Assembly (NCBI RefSeq): GCF_000146165.2
Contig: NC_004347.2
Location: forward strand, 2,170,001 to 2,234,000
DNA: 64,000 bases
Origin: Shewanella oneidensis MR-1
GTDB taxonomy: Bacteria; Pseudomonadota; Gammaproteobacteria; Enterobacterales; Shewanellaceae
Reading direction: 5' to 3'
The notes under the pieces are model-generated. The model saw only the letters and a list, made by a program, of their open reading frames with translations. It was not told the origin of the DNA and ran no database searches. Positions 55,418-64,000 of this stretch are shown here, piece after piece. Position numbers and translations under genes: made by a program. The first letter of the stretch is position 1; the number at the start of each line of letters is the position of its first letter.

Positions 55418-57526
55418 ATGTCCATTAATATGGCTGAGTTCCATCAGGTCTTTTTTGAAGAAAGCCATGAGCATCTCGAAAACATGGAACAACTGCTCAT
55501 TGCTATCAATCTTCAGTCGCCAGATCCTGAAGAATTAAACACCATTTTTCGTGCGGCGCATTCCATTAAGGGGGGGAGCGGTATTTTTGGCTTTACAGCC
55601 TTATCCAGTGTGACCCATGTGATGGAAAACCTGCTCGATAAAGTTAGAAAGGGGACATTTGAGTTATCTTCTGGGATCATTGATTTACTCTTGAAGACGG
55701 TTGATACCCTATCACATATTCTTAGCCTGTATCGTGAAGAGGAACCTATTGATTGGCAACAAGTTGAATTTGCAAAAAATCAGCTAGTAGCAGCATTAAA
55801 TGGCGATCCCTTTTTGACCACGAGTCCCGAAGCCATTCCCGCTACACCCACTAAAACAGAAATAACACAAACTGCGGTGGTTGTTTCTGATGCGAGTCAT
55901 CAGGATGATATCGGTTTTGGCTTCTTTGAAGATGATGTTGAGTTAACCTTAGCGATTGAGAATCAAGATTTTGGCTTTTTTGATGAAGCCTTTACCGCTA
56001 AAGAAATCAGTGTTGAAGATATTAATAAAACGCTTTTGGATAGTCAGCTAGTCACAAACACTGAGCCTGATGATGACCTCGGTTTTGGCTTCTTTGAATC
56101 CCTTACTCCCGAAAGTGTTGACAGTGAAATCAATGCGTTGGTGCATATTCAAGCTAACAAGGCGATAGCCGCAATTGAGCCCCTTTCTAAGCCTGTTAAT
56201 AGTCCATCAGTTCCTAAAATACCTCGCTATACAGGCAATACTGCAGAGTCTACAAAAGTTGCGCCAGCAGATCCCGTTGACCCTAGCCCAGTGTTAAATA
56301 AATCTGTGGCTTCAGGTACAAAATCGACTCCAACAGCGGCAACGAAAAAAGGTAACACGTCTACTCAAGATGCCACTTTAAGAGTGGAAACGTCCAAAAT
56401 CGATACTTTAGTGAATCTTGCCGGTGAGTTGGTGATCACCCAATCGATGTTGACGCTGATTGGTAATGAGATATCTGGCGAATTGGGAGAAAGACTGAAG
56501 ACGGCATTGGTGGAACTTGAGCGAAACACGCGGGAGATGCAAGAGGCCGTAATGTCGGTCCGTATGTTGCCAGTATCTTTTGTATTTAATCGATTCCATC
56601 GATTAGTCAGGGATTTATCCGATCAGCTTGGTAAAAATGTCAACCTAGTGATTGAAGGTGGCAACACGGAAATCGACAAGGGCATGATTGAAAAGTTGGT
56701 TGATCCGCTCACTCACCTTGTGCGCAATAGTTTAGATCATGGCATTGAAAAACCTGAAGTAAGGCGCTTGTTGGGCAAAGCAGAGATTGCTCAATTATCA
56801 CTTCGGGCAAGTCAGCGGGGAGGTAACATTGTTATTGCGGTACATGATGATGGCGCTGGTTTACATCGTGAGAAGATCCTACAAAAAGCCCGCGAAAATA
56901 ATATGTCAGTCACGGATAACATGCCGGATAAACAGATTTGGCAATTGATTTTTGCTGCTGGGTTTTCAACCGCGAAGGAAATTACCGATGTTTCTGGCCG
57001 AGGCGTCGGTATGGATGTGGTGCGTAGGAATATTGAAGCTCTGGGGGGGCGCATCGATATCGATTCTGTGGCGGGTCAGGGCGCCACTTTCGAAATCCAA
57101 TTGCCACTGACTTTAGCCATTGTTGATGGTATGAGTGTGAGTGTCGGTAAGCAAATCTATATTTTACCGCTAGTTCATATTATTGAATCAATACAACCAC
57201 ATACTGAACAGTTAAAGTACTTAGCTCAAGAACGTTTAATCCGCGTCAGGGAAGAATATTTACCTCTATTAAACCTACATCAATTGATGGAAATTACCCC
57301 TTTCGCTAAGTGTCCCGAAGAGGGCATTGTGGTGCTCCTTGAAAGCAATAATAAGCGTTTTGGATTGTGTGTTGATGCATTGGTTGGTCAACAGCAAGTT
57401 GTGATTAAAAGTCTTGAAAAACATTATCGTCGGATCCCTGGTGTCTCAGGAGCCACCATCATGGGTGATGGTAGTGTCGCTTTAATTCTCGATGTGGAAT
57501 CACTGGCACAGCAAATTAAGAATTAA
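55418..57526 (+). CDS. cheA: Chemotaxis histidine kinase CheA
   Basis: A 702-residue CheA. The HPt (P1) has phospho-His48 in RAAHSIKGGSGIFGF. A long acidic linker (about 130-330) replaces a recognisable P2 CheY-binding domain and carries three FGFF motifs at 167-170, 185-188 and 223-226. P3 dimerisation (about 335-400) starts LRVETSKIDTLVNLAGELVI. P4 kinase (about 400-565) has LVRNSLDHGIE, VHDDGAGL, DVSGRGVGMDVV and GQGATFEIQLPL. P5 CheW-like (about 570-700) has LVHIIESIQ and GSVALILDVESL. It is nine bases or so before cheW in the operon. Confidence 0.96.
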   Translation: MSINMAEFHQVFFEESHEHLENMEQLLIAINLQSPDPEELNTIFRAAHSIKGGSGIFGFTALSSVTHVMENLLDKVRKGTFELSSGIIDLLLKTVDTLSHILSLYREEEPIDWQQVEFAKNQLVAALNGDPFLTTSPEAIPATPTKTEITQTAVVVSDASHQDDIGFGFFEDDVELTLAIENQDFGFFDEAFTAKEISVEDINKTLLDSQLVTNTEPDDDLGFGFFESLTPESVDSEINALVHIQANKAIAAIEPLSKPVNSPSVPKIPRYTGNTAESTKVAPADPVDPSPVLNKSVASGTKSTPTAATKKGNTSTQDATLRVETSKIDTLVNLAGELVITQSMLTLIGNEISGELGERLKTALVELERNTREMQEAVMSVRMLPVSFVFNRFHRLVRDLSDQLGKNVNLVIEGGNTEIDKGMIEKLVDPLTHLVRNSLDHGIEKPEVRRLLGKAEIAQLSLRASQRGGNIVIAVHDDGAGLHREKILQKARENNMSVTDNMPDKQIWQLIFAAGFSTAKEITDVSGRGVGMDVVRRNIEALGGRIDIDSVAGQGATFEIQLPLTLAIVDGMSVSVGKQIYILPLVHIIESIQPHTEQLKYLAQERLIRVREEYLPLLNLHQLMEITPFAKCPEEGIVVLLESNNKRFGLCVDALVGQQQVVIKSLEKHYRRIPGVSGATIMGDGSVALILDVESLAQQIKN

Positions 57527-57540
57527 CTGAGGATATGCTA

Positions 57541-58053
57541 ATGGACAGTCGCGCATCGCTAGCCCCTAAACCCGAATTTAGCGCCCATGATGAAGTCGAG
57601 TTTCTAAGTTTTGTGCTGGGTGAAGAACACTATGCATTGGATATTATGTCGGTAAAAGAAATAAGAGGTTACGAGCCTGTCACTAAAATTGCTAATGCCC
57701 CCAGTTTTATTAAAGGGGTGCTTAATCTGCGTGGCGACATCGTACCCATTGTCGATTTACGAATGAAATTTAACGTTGGTACCGTCACTTATGATGAGTT
57801 CACGATAGTGATCATGCTCAATGTTTGTGACCGCATTGTCGGCATTGTGGTCGATGCCGTTTCTGATGTGATTAAACTGTCGAGTGAGGCCATTTTACCT
57901 GCACCGGAATTTGGCGCCGCCTTTGATAGCCGTTACCTCAAAGGGCTCGCAACCGTCGATGAAAAAATGGTTATTTTAGTCAATATTCAAGCTCTTATCA
58001 GCAGTGATGACTTGGGGCTAATGGATACAAACAGTCTTTCTGAGCAGGAGTAA
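57541..58053 (+). CDS. cheW: Chemotaxis coupling protein CheW
   Basis: The adaptor between receptors and CheA, a 170-residue SH3-like protein. The conserved blocks are [39 protein letters not shown] and [11 protein letters not shown]. The ATG at 57541 has GAGGA eight bases before; an ATG at 57535 lies too close to it. It has a polar N-terminal extension of about 18 residues before the core. Between cheA and the PAS receptor. Confidence 0.95.
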   Translation: MDSRASLAPKPEFSAHDEVEFLSFVLGEEHYALDIMSVKEIRGYEPVTKIANAPSFIKGVLNLRGDIVPIVDLRMKFNVGTVTYDEFTIVIMLNVCDRIVGIVVDAVSDVIKLSSEAILPAPEFGAAFDSRYLKGLATVDEKMVILVNIQALISSDDLGLMDTNSLSEQE

Positions 58054-58058
58054 ACACT

Positions 58059-60023
58059 ATGGGTATCTTAGATATATTCGGTAATACCGAAGAGCGCCAA
58101 CACCAAGATGAAGAGCGTCAACGTTATTTCCAGTTGCTCGATAATAGTCGTAATAATTTTATGATTGCCGATAGCGATCGTAATATCATTTATGCCAATA
58201 AGGCCGTACTGAATATGTTGTCAGAGGCTGAGGCAGATATCCGTAAACAGTTACCCCAATTTTCGGTTGCTAGGGTTATTGGCAGTAATATCGATATCTT
58301 CCATGTGAATCCTGCCCATCAGCGCAATATGTTAGAAAGATTGACGCAATCCCACACGGCACAAATAAGTATTGGTAAGCGTATTTTTAAATTAATTTTA
58401 ACGCCGATTATTTCACGTGATAATAAACATTTGGGCACTGGAGTTGAGTGGATTGACCGTACTGAAAGCATTGATGCCGAGCGGGCAACGCAGCGGATAT
58501 TAGAAGCACTAAACAATACCAGTACCAACGTGATGATTGCTGATGCCAATCGAACCATTATTTATATGAATCGCTCGGTAGAAGCCATGTTACGCCGCTC
58601 CGAAAGTGAAATTCGCCAGGTTTTACCCCATTTTTCGGTGGACAAAATCCTCGGCAGTTCCATGGATATTTTCCATCGCAATCCAGCGCATCAAGCCAGC
58701 TTGCTTGACAAACTCGATCGCAAATATGAGTCGCAGATCCAAGTGGCCAGTTGTCATTTTCGTTTAACCGCCAGCCCTATTATCTTAACGTCTGGTGAGC
58801 GATTAGGCTCGGTTGTTGAATGGCTCGACCGAACTGAAGAAGTCCAAGTTGAGCAAGAGATTGCGCGGATTGTGGCAGCGGCAGCAGCGGGTGATTTTTC
58901 CCAGCGTGTTGATAGTCATGGTAAACAGGGCTTTTTCTTGATGCTTGCCAATAGCCTCAATTCACTGATTGAGACCTCGGATCGGGGGCTACAGGATGTC
59001 GCTCGAGTGCTAATGGCCATGGCCGAAGGGGATCTGACAACTCGTATCTATAACGAGTATGAAGGTACCTTCAACGATTTGAAAAACTATTCAAATCAAA
59101 CCGCTGAAAAGCTTTCCTACATGATAAGAGATATTCAAAAAGCGGCTGACACCATCAACACTGCATCTTCAGAAATCGCCCAAGGCAATGCTGACCTCTC
59201 CAGTCGTACTGAGGAGCAAGCCTCCAGTCTCGAAGAAACTTCCGCAAGCATGGAAGAGTTAACGGGAACCGTGAAATTAAATGCCGATAATGCAAGCCAA
59301 GCCAATGCGTTAGCGTCGAAAGCGGCGGATGTGGCTGAAGACGGGGGCGAGCTTATCCAACAGGTTGTGCAAACCATGGCATCTATTAATGAATCGGCAC
59401 GAAAAATTGCAGATATTATAGGTGTGATTGATGGTATTGCTTTCCAAACCAATATATTAGCGCTTAATGCAGCGGTTGAGGCTGCAAGAGCAGGTGAGCA
59501 GGGGCGCGGTTTTGCGGTAGTGGCTTCAGAAGTGCGAAGCTTGGCTCAACGTTCTGCAAATGCCGCGAAAGATATCAAGGCATTGATCTCTGATTCAGTC
59601 AGTAAAATTGATAGTGGTAATAATTTGGTTGGAAAATCCGGCGATACCATGAAGGAAATTGTCATTGCAATCAAGCGAGTAAACGACATTATGGCGGAAA
59701 TTGCCTCCGCGTCTAATGAGCAAGCGATTGGTATCGATGAGATTGGTAAAGCCGTCGTACAAATGGATGAAATGACACAGCAGAATGCGGCTCTTGTTGA
59801 AGAAGCTGCTGCGGCCGCTGAAAGTATGCAATCTCAAGCACAGCAACTGGCAGATAGTGTGGCAAATTTCAAAGTGGATGAGGAAACGAGATCAGCTCGA
59901 CATACTACAGAGCTTAAAAAAATACCCCAAAAAATACCGACATTAGCGCGGGTAACCCCCAAACCTAAAGCGATGACGCCTAAGCTGAATAAAGCAGATC
60001 AAGATGAATGGGAAGAATTTTGA
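58059..60023 (+). CDS. Soluble chemoreceptor with two PAS domains
   Basis: A 654-residue receptor without membrane segments, expected to be cytoplasmic. Two tandem PAS domains (about 20-135 and 145-260) are near-copies of one another, with [20 protein letters not shown] and [20 protein letters not shown], and both contain the DIFH-NPAHQ stretch. HAMP-like [11 protein letters not shown] and [16 protein letters not shown] follow, then the signalling domain with the tip [19 protein letters not shown] and [18 protein letters not shown]. The extreme C-terminus EWEEF matches the CheR/CheB-docking pentapeptide pattern. PAS domains may hold flavin, haem or another cofactor, but none can be named from the sequence. 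Confidence 0.93.
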   Translation: MGILDIFGNTEERQHQDEERQRYFQLLDNSRNNFMIADSDRNIIYANKAVLNMLSEAEADIRKQLPQFSVARVIGSNIDIFHVNPAHQRNMLERLTQSHTAQISIGKRIFKLILTPIISRDNKHLGTGVEWIDRTESIDAERATQRILEALNNTSTNVMIADANRTIIYMNRSVEAMLRRSESEIRQVLPHFSVDKILGSSMDIFHRNPAHQASLLDKLDRKYESQIQVASCHFRLTASPIILTSGERLGSVVEWLDRTEEVQVEQEIARIVAAAAAGDFSQRVDSHGKQGFFLMLANSLNSLIETSDRGLQDVARVLMAMAEGDLTTRIYNEYEGTFNDLKNYSNQTAEKLSYMIRDIQKAADTINTASSEIAQGNADLSSRTEEQASSLEETSASMEELTGTVKLNADNASQANALASKAADVAEDGGELIQQVVQTMASINESARKIADIIGVIDGIAFQTNILALNAAVEAARAGEQGRGFAVVASEVRSLAQRSANAAKDIKALISDSVSKIDSGNNLVGKSGDTMKEIVIAIKRVNDIMAEIASASNEQAIGIDEIGKAVVQMDEMTQQNAALVEEAAAAAESMQSQAQQLADSVANFKVDEETRSARHTTELKKIPQKIPTLARVTPKPKAMTPKLNKADQDEWEEF

Positions 60024-60875
60024 TTGAGTAAACTTAAATCGATGGAACGAGAATTTAATTATACTCCAGCACATTTTAATCATGCGCGAACGATCCTTTA
60101 TCGTTTAGCGGGGATAAAGTTAGCCGACAGCAAGGATGCTTTGGTTTACAGCCGATTAGTCCGGCGGATCCGTCAGTTAAAATTAGCTGGATTTAGCGAA
60201 TACTTTACCTATTTGGCAGAGTGCGAAAGCGAGCATCAGGAGTTTATTAATGCGCTGACGACAAATCAAACGGCGTTTTTTCGGGAACACCATCATTTCG
60301 ATATTCTCAAACAATATTTGCAGACACACCCTCAAACACGACGCATTTGGTGTGCTGCAAGTAGTACCGGTGAGGAACCCTATTCGATTGCAATGTCAGT
60401 TGCTGAACACTTTGGTACGTTTCAAACCCCAATAGAAATTATTGCCTCTGATATTGACTCAGTCGTTCTGAGTAAGGCTGAAAAGGGAATTTATCCAATA
60501 GATAGACTCAGTGCCGTAAGTGATATACGTAAAAAACGCTTTTTCCATAGAGGGATTGGCGCTCAGCAAGGTAATGTGCGTGTTATACCTGAGCTGAGGC
60601 AAATGTTGCAATTTACTCGGATAAATTTGCTCGATGAGTCTTGGCCTATTTCAACGCCTATTGATGTAATTTTCTGCCGTAATGTCATGATTTATTTTGA
60701 CAGAGTGACACAGGAAGTCATCCTCAAACATATGATGTCGACCTTGACTCCCACAGGGCTTTATATCGCAGGACATTCTGAAAACTTTGCTATGTTCCCC
60801 GACATAGTGACAGCGTGCGGACGAACGACCTATAAGCCAACAAAAAGGAATGCTAGTGGTAAAACCAAGTCTTGA
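60024..60875 (+). CDS. cheR: Chemoreceptor methyltransferase CheR
   Basis: An AdoMet-dependent enzyme that methylates receptor Glu residues in adaptation. The 283-residue protein has an N-terminal helical domain (1-75), then the AdoMet domain with [55 protein letters not shown] and [13 protein letters not shown]. It starts directly after the receptor stop with TTG at 60024, for which GGAAG inside the receptor's last codons is a good ribosome-binding site; ATG 60042 is the alternative. Its 3' end overlaps the cheD start region by 20 bases. Confidence 0.95.
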   Translation: MSKLKSMEREFNYTPAHFNHARTILYRLAGIKLADSKDALVYSRLVRRIRQLKLAGFSEYFTYLAECESEHQEFINALTTNQTAFFREHHHFDILKQYLQTHPQTRRIWCAASSTGEEPYSIAMSVAEHFGTFQTPIEIIASDIDSVVLSKAEKGIYPIDRLSAVSDIRKKRFFHRGIGAQQGNVRVIPELRQMLQFTRINLLDESWPISTPIDVIFCRNVMIYFDRVTQEVILKHMMSTLTPTGLYIAGHSENFAMFPDIVTACGRTTYKPTKRNASGKTKS

Positions 60876-61476
60876 GTTTGCGCTTAATGAGCCAAATCGG
60901 TATTACGATCGTCACTTTGAGCGCTCCGCGGTTAAAATTTTACCAGGCGAGTATTTTGCTACTCGTGAAAATACTATGATAGTCACAGTGTTAGGTTCTT
61001 GTGTGGCGGTATGCCTCTATGATCCCGTCTTGAAAATTGGTGGAATGAATCATTTTTTATTGCCTAATGATAATGTTACTGCACCCAATATGATGACCGA
61101 GTCAGCGCGTTATGGGGTGTTTGCAATGGAATTACTGATTAACCACGTTCTCAAATTGGGGGCGCGTAGGAATGCTTTAGAGGCAAAAGTATTCGGTGGC
61201 GGAAATGTATTAAGGGGGTTAACTGTTCAGAACATTGGAGAACGTAATGCTGAGTTTGTACTGGATTATTTACAGATGGAGCAAATACCAGTGATCGCTG
61301 CGGACTTACTCGATATATATCCACGAAAAGTATATTTTTTTCCTGAAACGGGATTAGTGAAAGTAAGGAAAATCAAGACTATACATAATAGCACCATCAT
61401 GGATAGAGAAAGTGAGTACCGCTTACGGATCAAAAATCTCCCAAGCGGTGGAGATGTAGAACTTTTTGGTGAATAG
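60856..61476 (+). CDS. cheD: Chemoreceptor glutamine deamidase CheD
   Basis: CheD deamidates specific Gln residues of receptors and can be part of adaptation. The 206-residue product has the active-site [14 protein letters not shown] (Cys nucleophile) and [10 protein letters not shown] (His), followed by [11 protein letters not shown]. The GTG at 60856 stands six bases after AAGGA; an ATG two codons upstream is right on top of it. It overlaps cheR and is four bases before cheB. Confidence 0.93.
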   Translation: MVKPSLEFALNEPNRYYDRHFERSAVKILPGEYFATRENTMIVTVLGSCVAVCLYDPVLKIGGMNHFLLPNDNVTAPNMMTESARYGVFAMELLINHVLKLGARRNALEAKVFGGGNVLRGLTVQNIGERNAEFVLDYLQMEQIPVIAADLLDIYPRKVYFFPETGLVKVRKIKTIHNSTIMDRESEYRLRIKNLPSGGDVELFGE

Positions 61477-61479
61477 CAA

Positions 61480-62535
61480 ATGGCAATAAAGGTCTTAGTG
61501 GTAGACGATTCCACATTAATCCGCAGTTTATTGGGTAAGATGATCGAGTCCGATCCTGAGTTATCCCTTGTTGGGATGGCGGCAGATGCTTATATGGCCA
61601 AGGATATGGTTAATCAATTTCGCCCCGATGTCATCACCTTGGATATTGAAATGCCAAAGGTCGATGGACTCACTTTTTTAGATCGATTAATGAAAGCAAG
61701 ACCGACGGCAGTGGTGATGATTTCGGCCTTAACGGAAGAGGGCGCGGACGCGACGTTCAACGCGTTAGCGTTAGGTGCCGTGGATTTTATTCCCAAGCCT
61801 AAGCTGGACTCGCCACAGGGATTTAATGAATATCAGGATTTAATCCTTGAAAAAATTAAATCTGCGGCAAAGGCAAAGCTGCTTAAAGCACTGCCATCAG
61901 CTTCTACACCCGTTAAATCAAGTATCAAGCCAGCCTTAAGTCAGCGAACTGTAAATACCCAGCTAGTGGCTATTGGGGCTTCCACAGGTGGCACTGAGGC
62001 GATTTTAGCGCTTTTAAAACAGTTCCCTGCAGTCATGCCGCCCATTGTGATCACCCAACATATGCCCGCTGGGTTTACCTGCACGTTTGCGGATCGGCTA
62101 AACAAACTCACTCGCTTTAATGTAAAGCAAGCAGAAGAAGGGGAGCGGTTATTACCCTGTTATGCCTACGTCGCGCCAGGAGATCAACACCTTGAAATCA
62201 TCAAAGTCGGAGGAAGTTTCAAAGCAAAGCTTAGTCAAGGTGACAAAGTCAGTGGGCACAGGCCATCGGTGGATGTGTTATTTCATTCAGTGGCTCAATA
62301 TGCTGGTGAAAATGCGACGGCAGTGATCTTAACTGGCATGGGAAAAGATGGTGCCGATGGTATAGAAGCGATTGATATGCAAGGAGGAAAAACCTTTGCC
62401 CAGGGTGAACAGAGTTGTGTGGTATTTGGCATGCCCAAGGAGGCAATTAAACGTGGTGCTATTCACCATGTGGTAGAACTCCCCCAATTAGGGGATAAAC
62501 TGCTCCAATATTTGGCATCCGTAAACCGCGATTAA
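61480..62535 (+). CDS. cheB: Chemotaxis response regulator protein-glutamate methylesterase CheB
   Basis: The methylesterase/deamidase of the adaptation pair. Receiver (1-125): VLVVDDSTLIRSLL, phosphoacceptor DVITLDIEMPKVDG and IPKPKL. A linker leads to the C-terminal esterase (about 160-350) with the catalytic triad in IGASTGGTEAI (Ser), ITQHMPAGFT (His) and LTGMGKDGADG (Asp). It is the last gene of the operon, 351 aa, the usual length. No clear terminator was seen in the 31 bases before the convergent gene. Confidence 0.96.
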   Translation: MAIKVLVVDDSTLIRSLLGKMIESDPELSLVGMAADAYMAKDMVNQFRPDVITLDIEMPKVDGLTFLDRLMKARPTAVVMISALTEEGADATFNALALGAVDFIPKPKLDSPQGFNEYQDLILEKIKSAAKAKLLKALPSASTPVKSSIKPALSQRTVNTQLVAIGASTGGTEAILALLKQFPAVMPPIVITQHMPAGFTCTFADRLNKLTRFNVKQAEEGERLLPCYAYVAPGDQHLEIIKVGGSFKAKLSQGDKVSGHRPSVDVLFHSVAQYAGENATAVILTGMGKDGADGIEAIDMQGGKTFAQGEQSCVVFGMPKEAIKRGAIHHVVELPQLGDKLLQYLASVNRD

Positions 62536-62566
62536 CGAAAAAAGTGTATTTGGATATATGGTTGTG

Positions 62567-64000
62567 CTATTTGACTAAGGTATTGATTATGCGGTTTCGT
62601 CCAGTTCGTTTGGCTTCATACAGATTTTTATCTGCCAATAATAAACACTCTTGGAATTCATGACATTCGGTTGAAAATGCCAAACCTCCACTCAATGTGA
62701 CTTTAAATTCAGCACCTTCTTCAACAAACACAATATTACTAAAGCTCTCGCGAATCGCATTCACTTTGGCAATGACCAGTGGTGCGGGCATATCTGGTAT
62801 CACCAGCATAAATTCTTCTCCACCATAACGTCCCATAAAATCGGCAGCGCGTAGGGACTGTTGTAACAGGTGCGCAAAGGCTAATAGGACTTTGTCACCT
62901 CCGGAGTGTCCATAAGTATCATTCACTTGTTTAAAGTGATCTAAGTCAAGCATTGCAATGCACACACTAGAATTCGCTCGCTTAGCTAAATTAATACAAT
63001 GACGAGCAGCAACCAGAATTTGAGTGTGATTTAACAAGCCCGTTAAACTGTCTCGGCTGGCGGAACTGCGAATATCATGGCCACGTTGCGCGCGGGAAAT
63101 CACTTGGGTGACAAATAAACTGGGTGCTGTTTGTTTCGAAATAAGATCATCAGAACCCGCCTGAATAATGCTGACTTTATTCTGCATGGTGTCATCGGAG
63201 CTCAACACCAAAATAGGGCTTGAAGTATATTTATCAAGCTGACGGATCATTCTTGCCAGTTCTAACCCATTCACCCCCGGCATATAGAGGTCAAAGATAA
63301 ATAAATCTGGTTCAAATTGCTCAAGGGTAGGTATGACTTGCTCGGGTTTTGTCATGCCTCTGACCATTAAGCCATGGCTACGTAACAAGCTCGAAAAATA
63401 GTCCACCATAGATTGTTGATCATCGACTAACAGTACTTTAAGGGGAGGCTTATCGGACATTTTAAGCCATTGATGAATTTTACGGACCAATAGGGTCGTT
63501 TCTGCAGGTTTGACAAAATATTCACTGACATTGGCGCGAATGGCCAGTAAACGCATATCAAAATCGCTACGGGAAGACAGTACAAATACTCGAGTATTGT
63601 TTTTCTCAAATTCGCAGGCCGCTTCAAATAACGCATCTTCAGTATAATCGGGCAAGATAAGATCTAATAAAATTAAGTCGAATGGGCTGGCATATTGCAC
63701 CTTGATAAAATCGGTAAAATTTAAGAAATGTTGCACATTAAAGCCAAACTCGTGTAGCTGTTTCGTGATCATTGCCCCGACATTGTTGTCATCTTCGATA
63801 ATGGCAATACAGTATTCGTGGCGAGCCTTTGAGGGGTTGTAGGGATTTTGTTGCATTTGCGCTTCAACCACGGGGGCCGCTGGCAAATAGTGTTGATTAT
63901 TTTGGAGTAACTGATGGAACAGCGTATCTAAGCCCTTAATCAGGTTTAGGGTTGGTGCGGGAGCATCCAGTAAGTTTTTTAGCTGCAGCTCCAGTTTATC
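62567..64000 (-). CDS. Diguanylate cyclase with two receivers, 5' end outside window
   Basis: This protein makes c-di-GMP. In order from the window edge: an open N-terminal region (64000-63830, helical, LDTLFHQLLQNNQHY; possibly the end of an HPt domain), receiver 1 (AIIEDDNN, phosphoacceptor LILLDLILPD, EYFVKPAE), receiver 2 (KVLLVDDQQSM, LFIFDLYMPGVNG), and the GGDEF domain with active-site GRYGGEEFMLVIPD. An I-site RxxD (RAAD) lies five residues before GGEEF, so product feedback is expected. A TTG-initiated reading (63886) is a possible shorter start, but the frame is open to position 64000, so the true start is probably further right. It is convergent with cheB and may connect chemotaxis with c-di-GMP. 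Confidence 0.93.
   Translation of the reverse strand, partial: DKLELQLKNLLDAPAPTLNLIKGLDTLFHQLLQNNQHYLPAAPVVEAQMQQNPYNPSKARHEYCIAIIEDDNNVGAMITKQLHEFGFNVQHFLNFTDFIKVQYASPFDLILLDLILPDYTEDALFEAACEFEKNNTRVFVLSSRSDFDMRLLAIRANVSEYFVKPAETTLLVRKIHQWLKMSDKPPLKVLLVDDQQSMVDYFSSLLRSHGLMVRGMTKPEQVIPTLEQFEPDLFIFDLYMPGVNGLELARMIRQLDKYTSSPILVLSSDDTMQNKVSIIQAGSDDLISKQTAPSLFVTQVISRAQRGHDIRSSASRDSLTGLLNHTQILVAARHCINLAKRANSSVCIAMLDLDHFKQVNDTYGHSGGDKVLLAFAHLLQQSLRAADFMGRYGGEEFMLVIPDMPAPLVIAKVNAIRESFSNIVFVEEGAEFKVTLSGGLAFSTECHEFQECLLLADKNLYEAKRTGRNRIINTLVK

Overview
This window is a chromosomal segment of a marine or aquatic gammaproteobacterium, almost certainly a Shewanella of the S. oneidensis type. The evidence is the gene order (pheST-ihfA, a periplasmic [NiFe] hydrogenase operon with its hyp genes, opgGH, tamAB, and a chemotaxis cluster carrying a CrsA/CrsR partner switch), perfect FNR/EtrA-type boxes and moderate GC. 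The species cannot be fixed from the sequence alone. No rRNA, tRNA, CRISPR array or prophage was seen.

Layout. 1-2250: start of the histidine operon on the minus strand (partial hisD, hisG, an attenuator and a leader peptide with six consecutive His codons). 2400-6000: accessory patch with two unrecognised ORFs, a small membrane-protein gene split by an IS256-family element with a 9-bp target duplication, and a small secreted protein. 6260-10400: YoaA-like Fe-S helicase, a truncated MreB-like protein and a chemoreceptor. 10860-15600: pheS-pheT-ihfA and lpxM. 15670-28010 (minus): the complete [NiFe] hydrogenase locus, hyaABCD-hydE-hypF and hypBCDEA, with an FNR box 5' of hyaA. 28358-33742: an uncommon redox-envelope module (TlpA-like thioredoxin, DUF4266 lipoprotein, DUF3570 outer-membrane protein, ApbE flavin transferase, two-component system), split by seven copies of a 7-bp repeat. 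34150-40330: opgGH, an L,D-transpeptidase and YcbK. 40700-41350: CRP and FNR sites, a terminator-like leader and rplY. 41700-51650: tamA-tamB (minus), an isoaspartyl peptidase and a PatZ-type acetyltransferase. 51885-62535: a chemotaxis operon (receptor, crsA, crsR, cheY, cheA, cheW, PAS receptor, cheR, cheD, cheB). 62567-64000 (minus): a two-receiver diguanylate cyclase whose reading frame runs off the window.

How they work together. The hydrogenase block is self-contained: structural subunits, membrane cytochrome b, maturation protease, the HypF paralogue HydE and all six hyp genes, probably switched on by anaerobiosis. The chemotaxis operon holds a full phosphorelay plus adaptation enzymes, and carries a sigma-S partner switch, so motility signalling and the general stress response share a transcript.

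The best candidate for an undescribed system is the TlpA-DUF4266-DUF3570-ApbE-two-component module at 28.36-33.74 kb. Its outer-membrane protein carries a segment (D-S-L-T-G-A-S) that fits the ApbE flavinylation consensus, its lipoprotein ends in a Gly/Cys tail, and the heptamer repeat lies in front of the flavin transferase gene. Other points of interest are the CrsR receiver with Asn at the phosphoacceptor position, the MreB-like half-protein, the FGFF repeats in the CheA linker and a possible CRP/FNR-controlled small transcript upstream of rplY.
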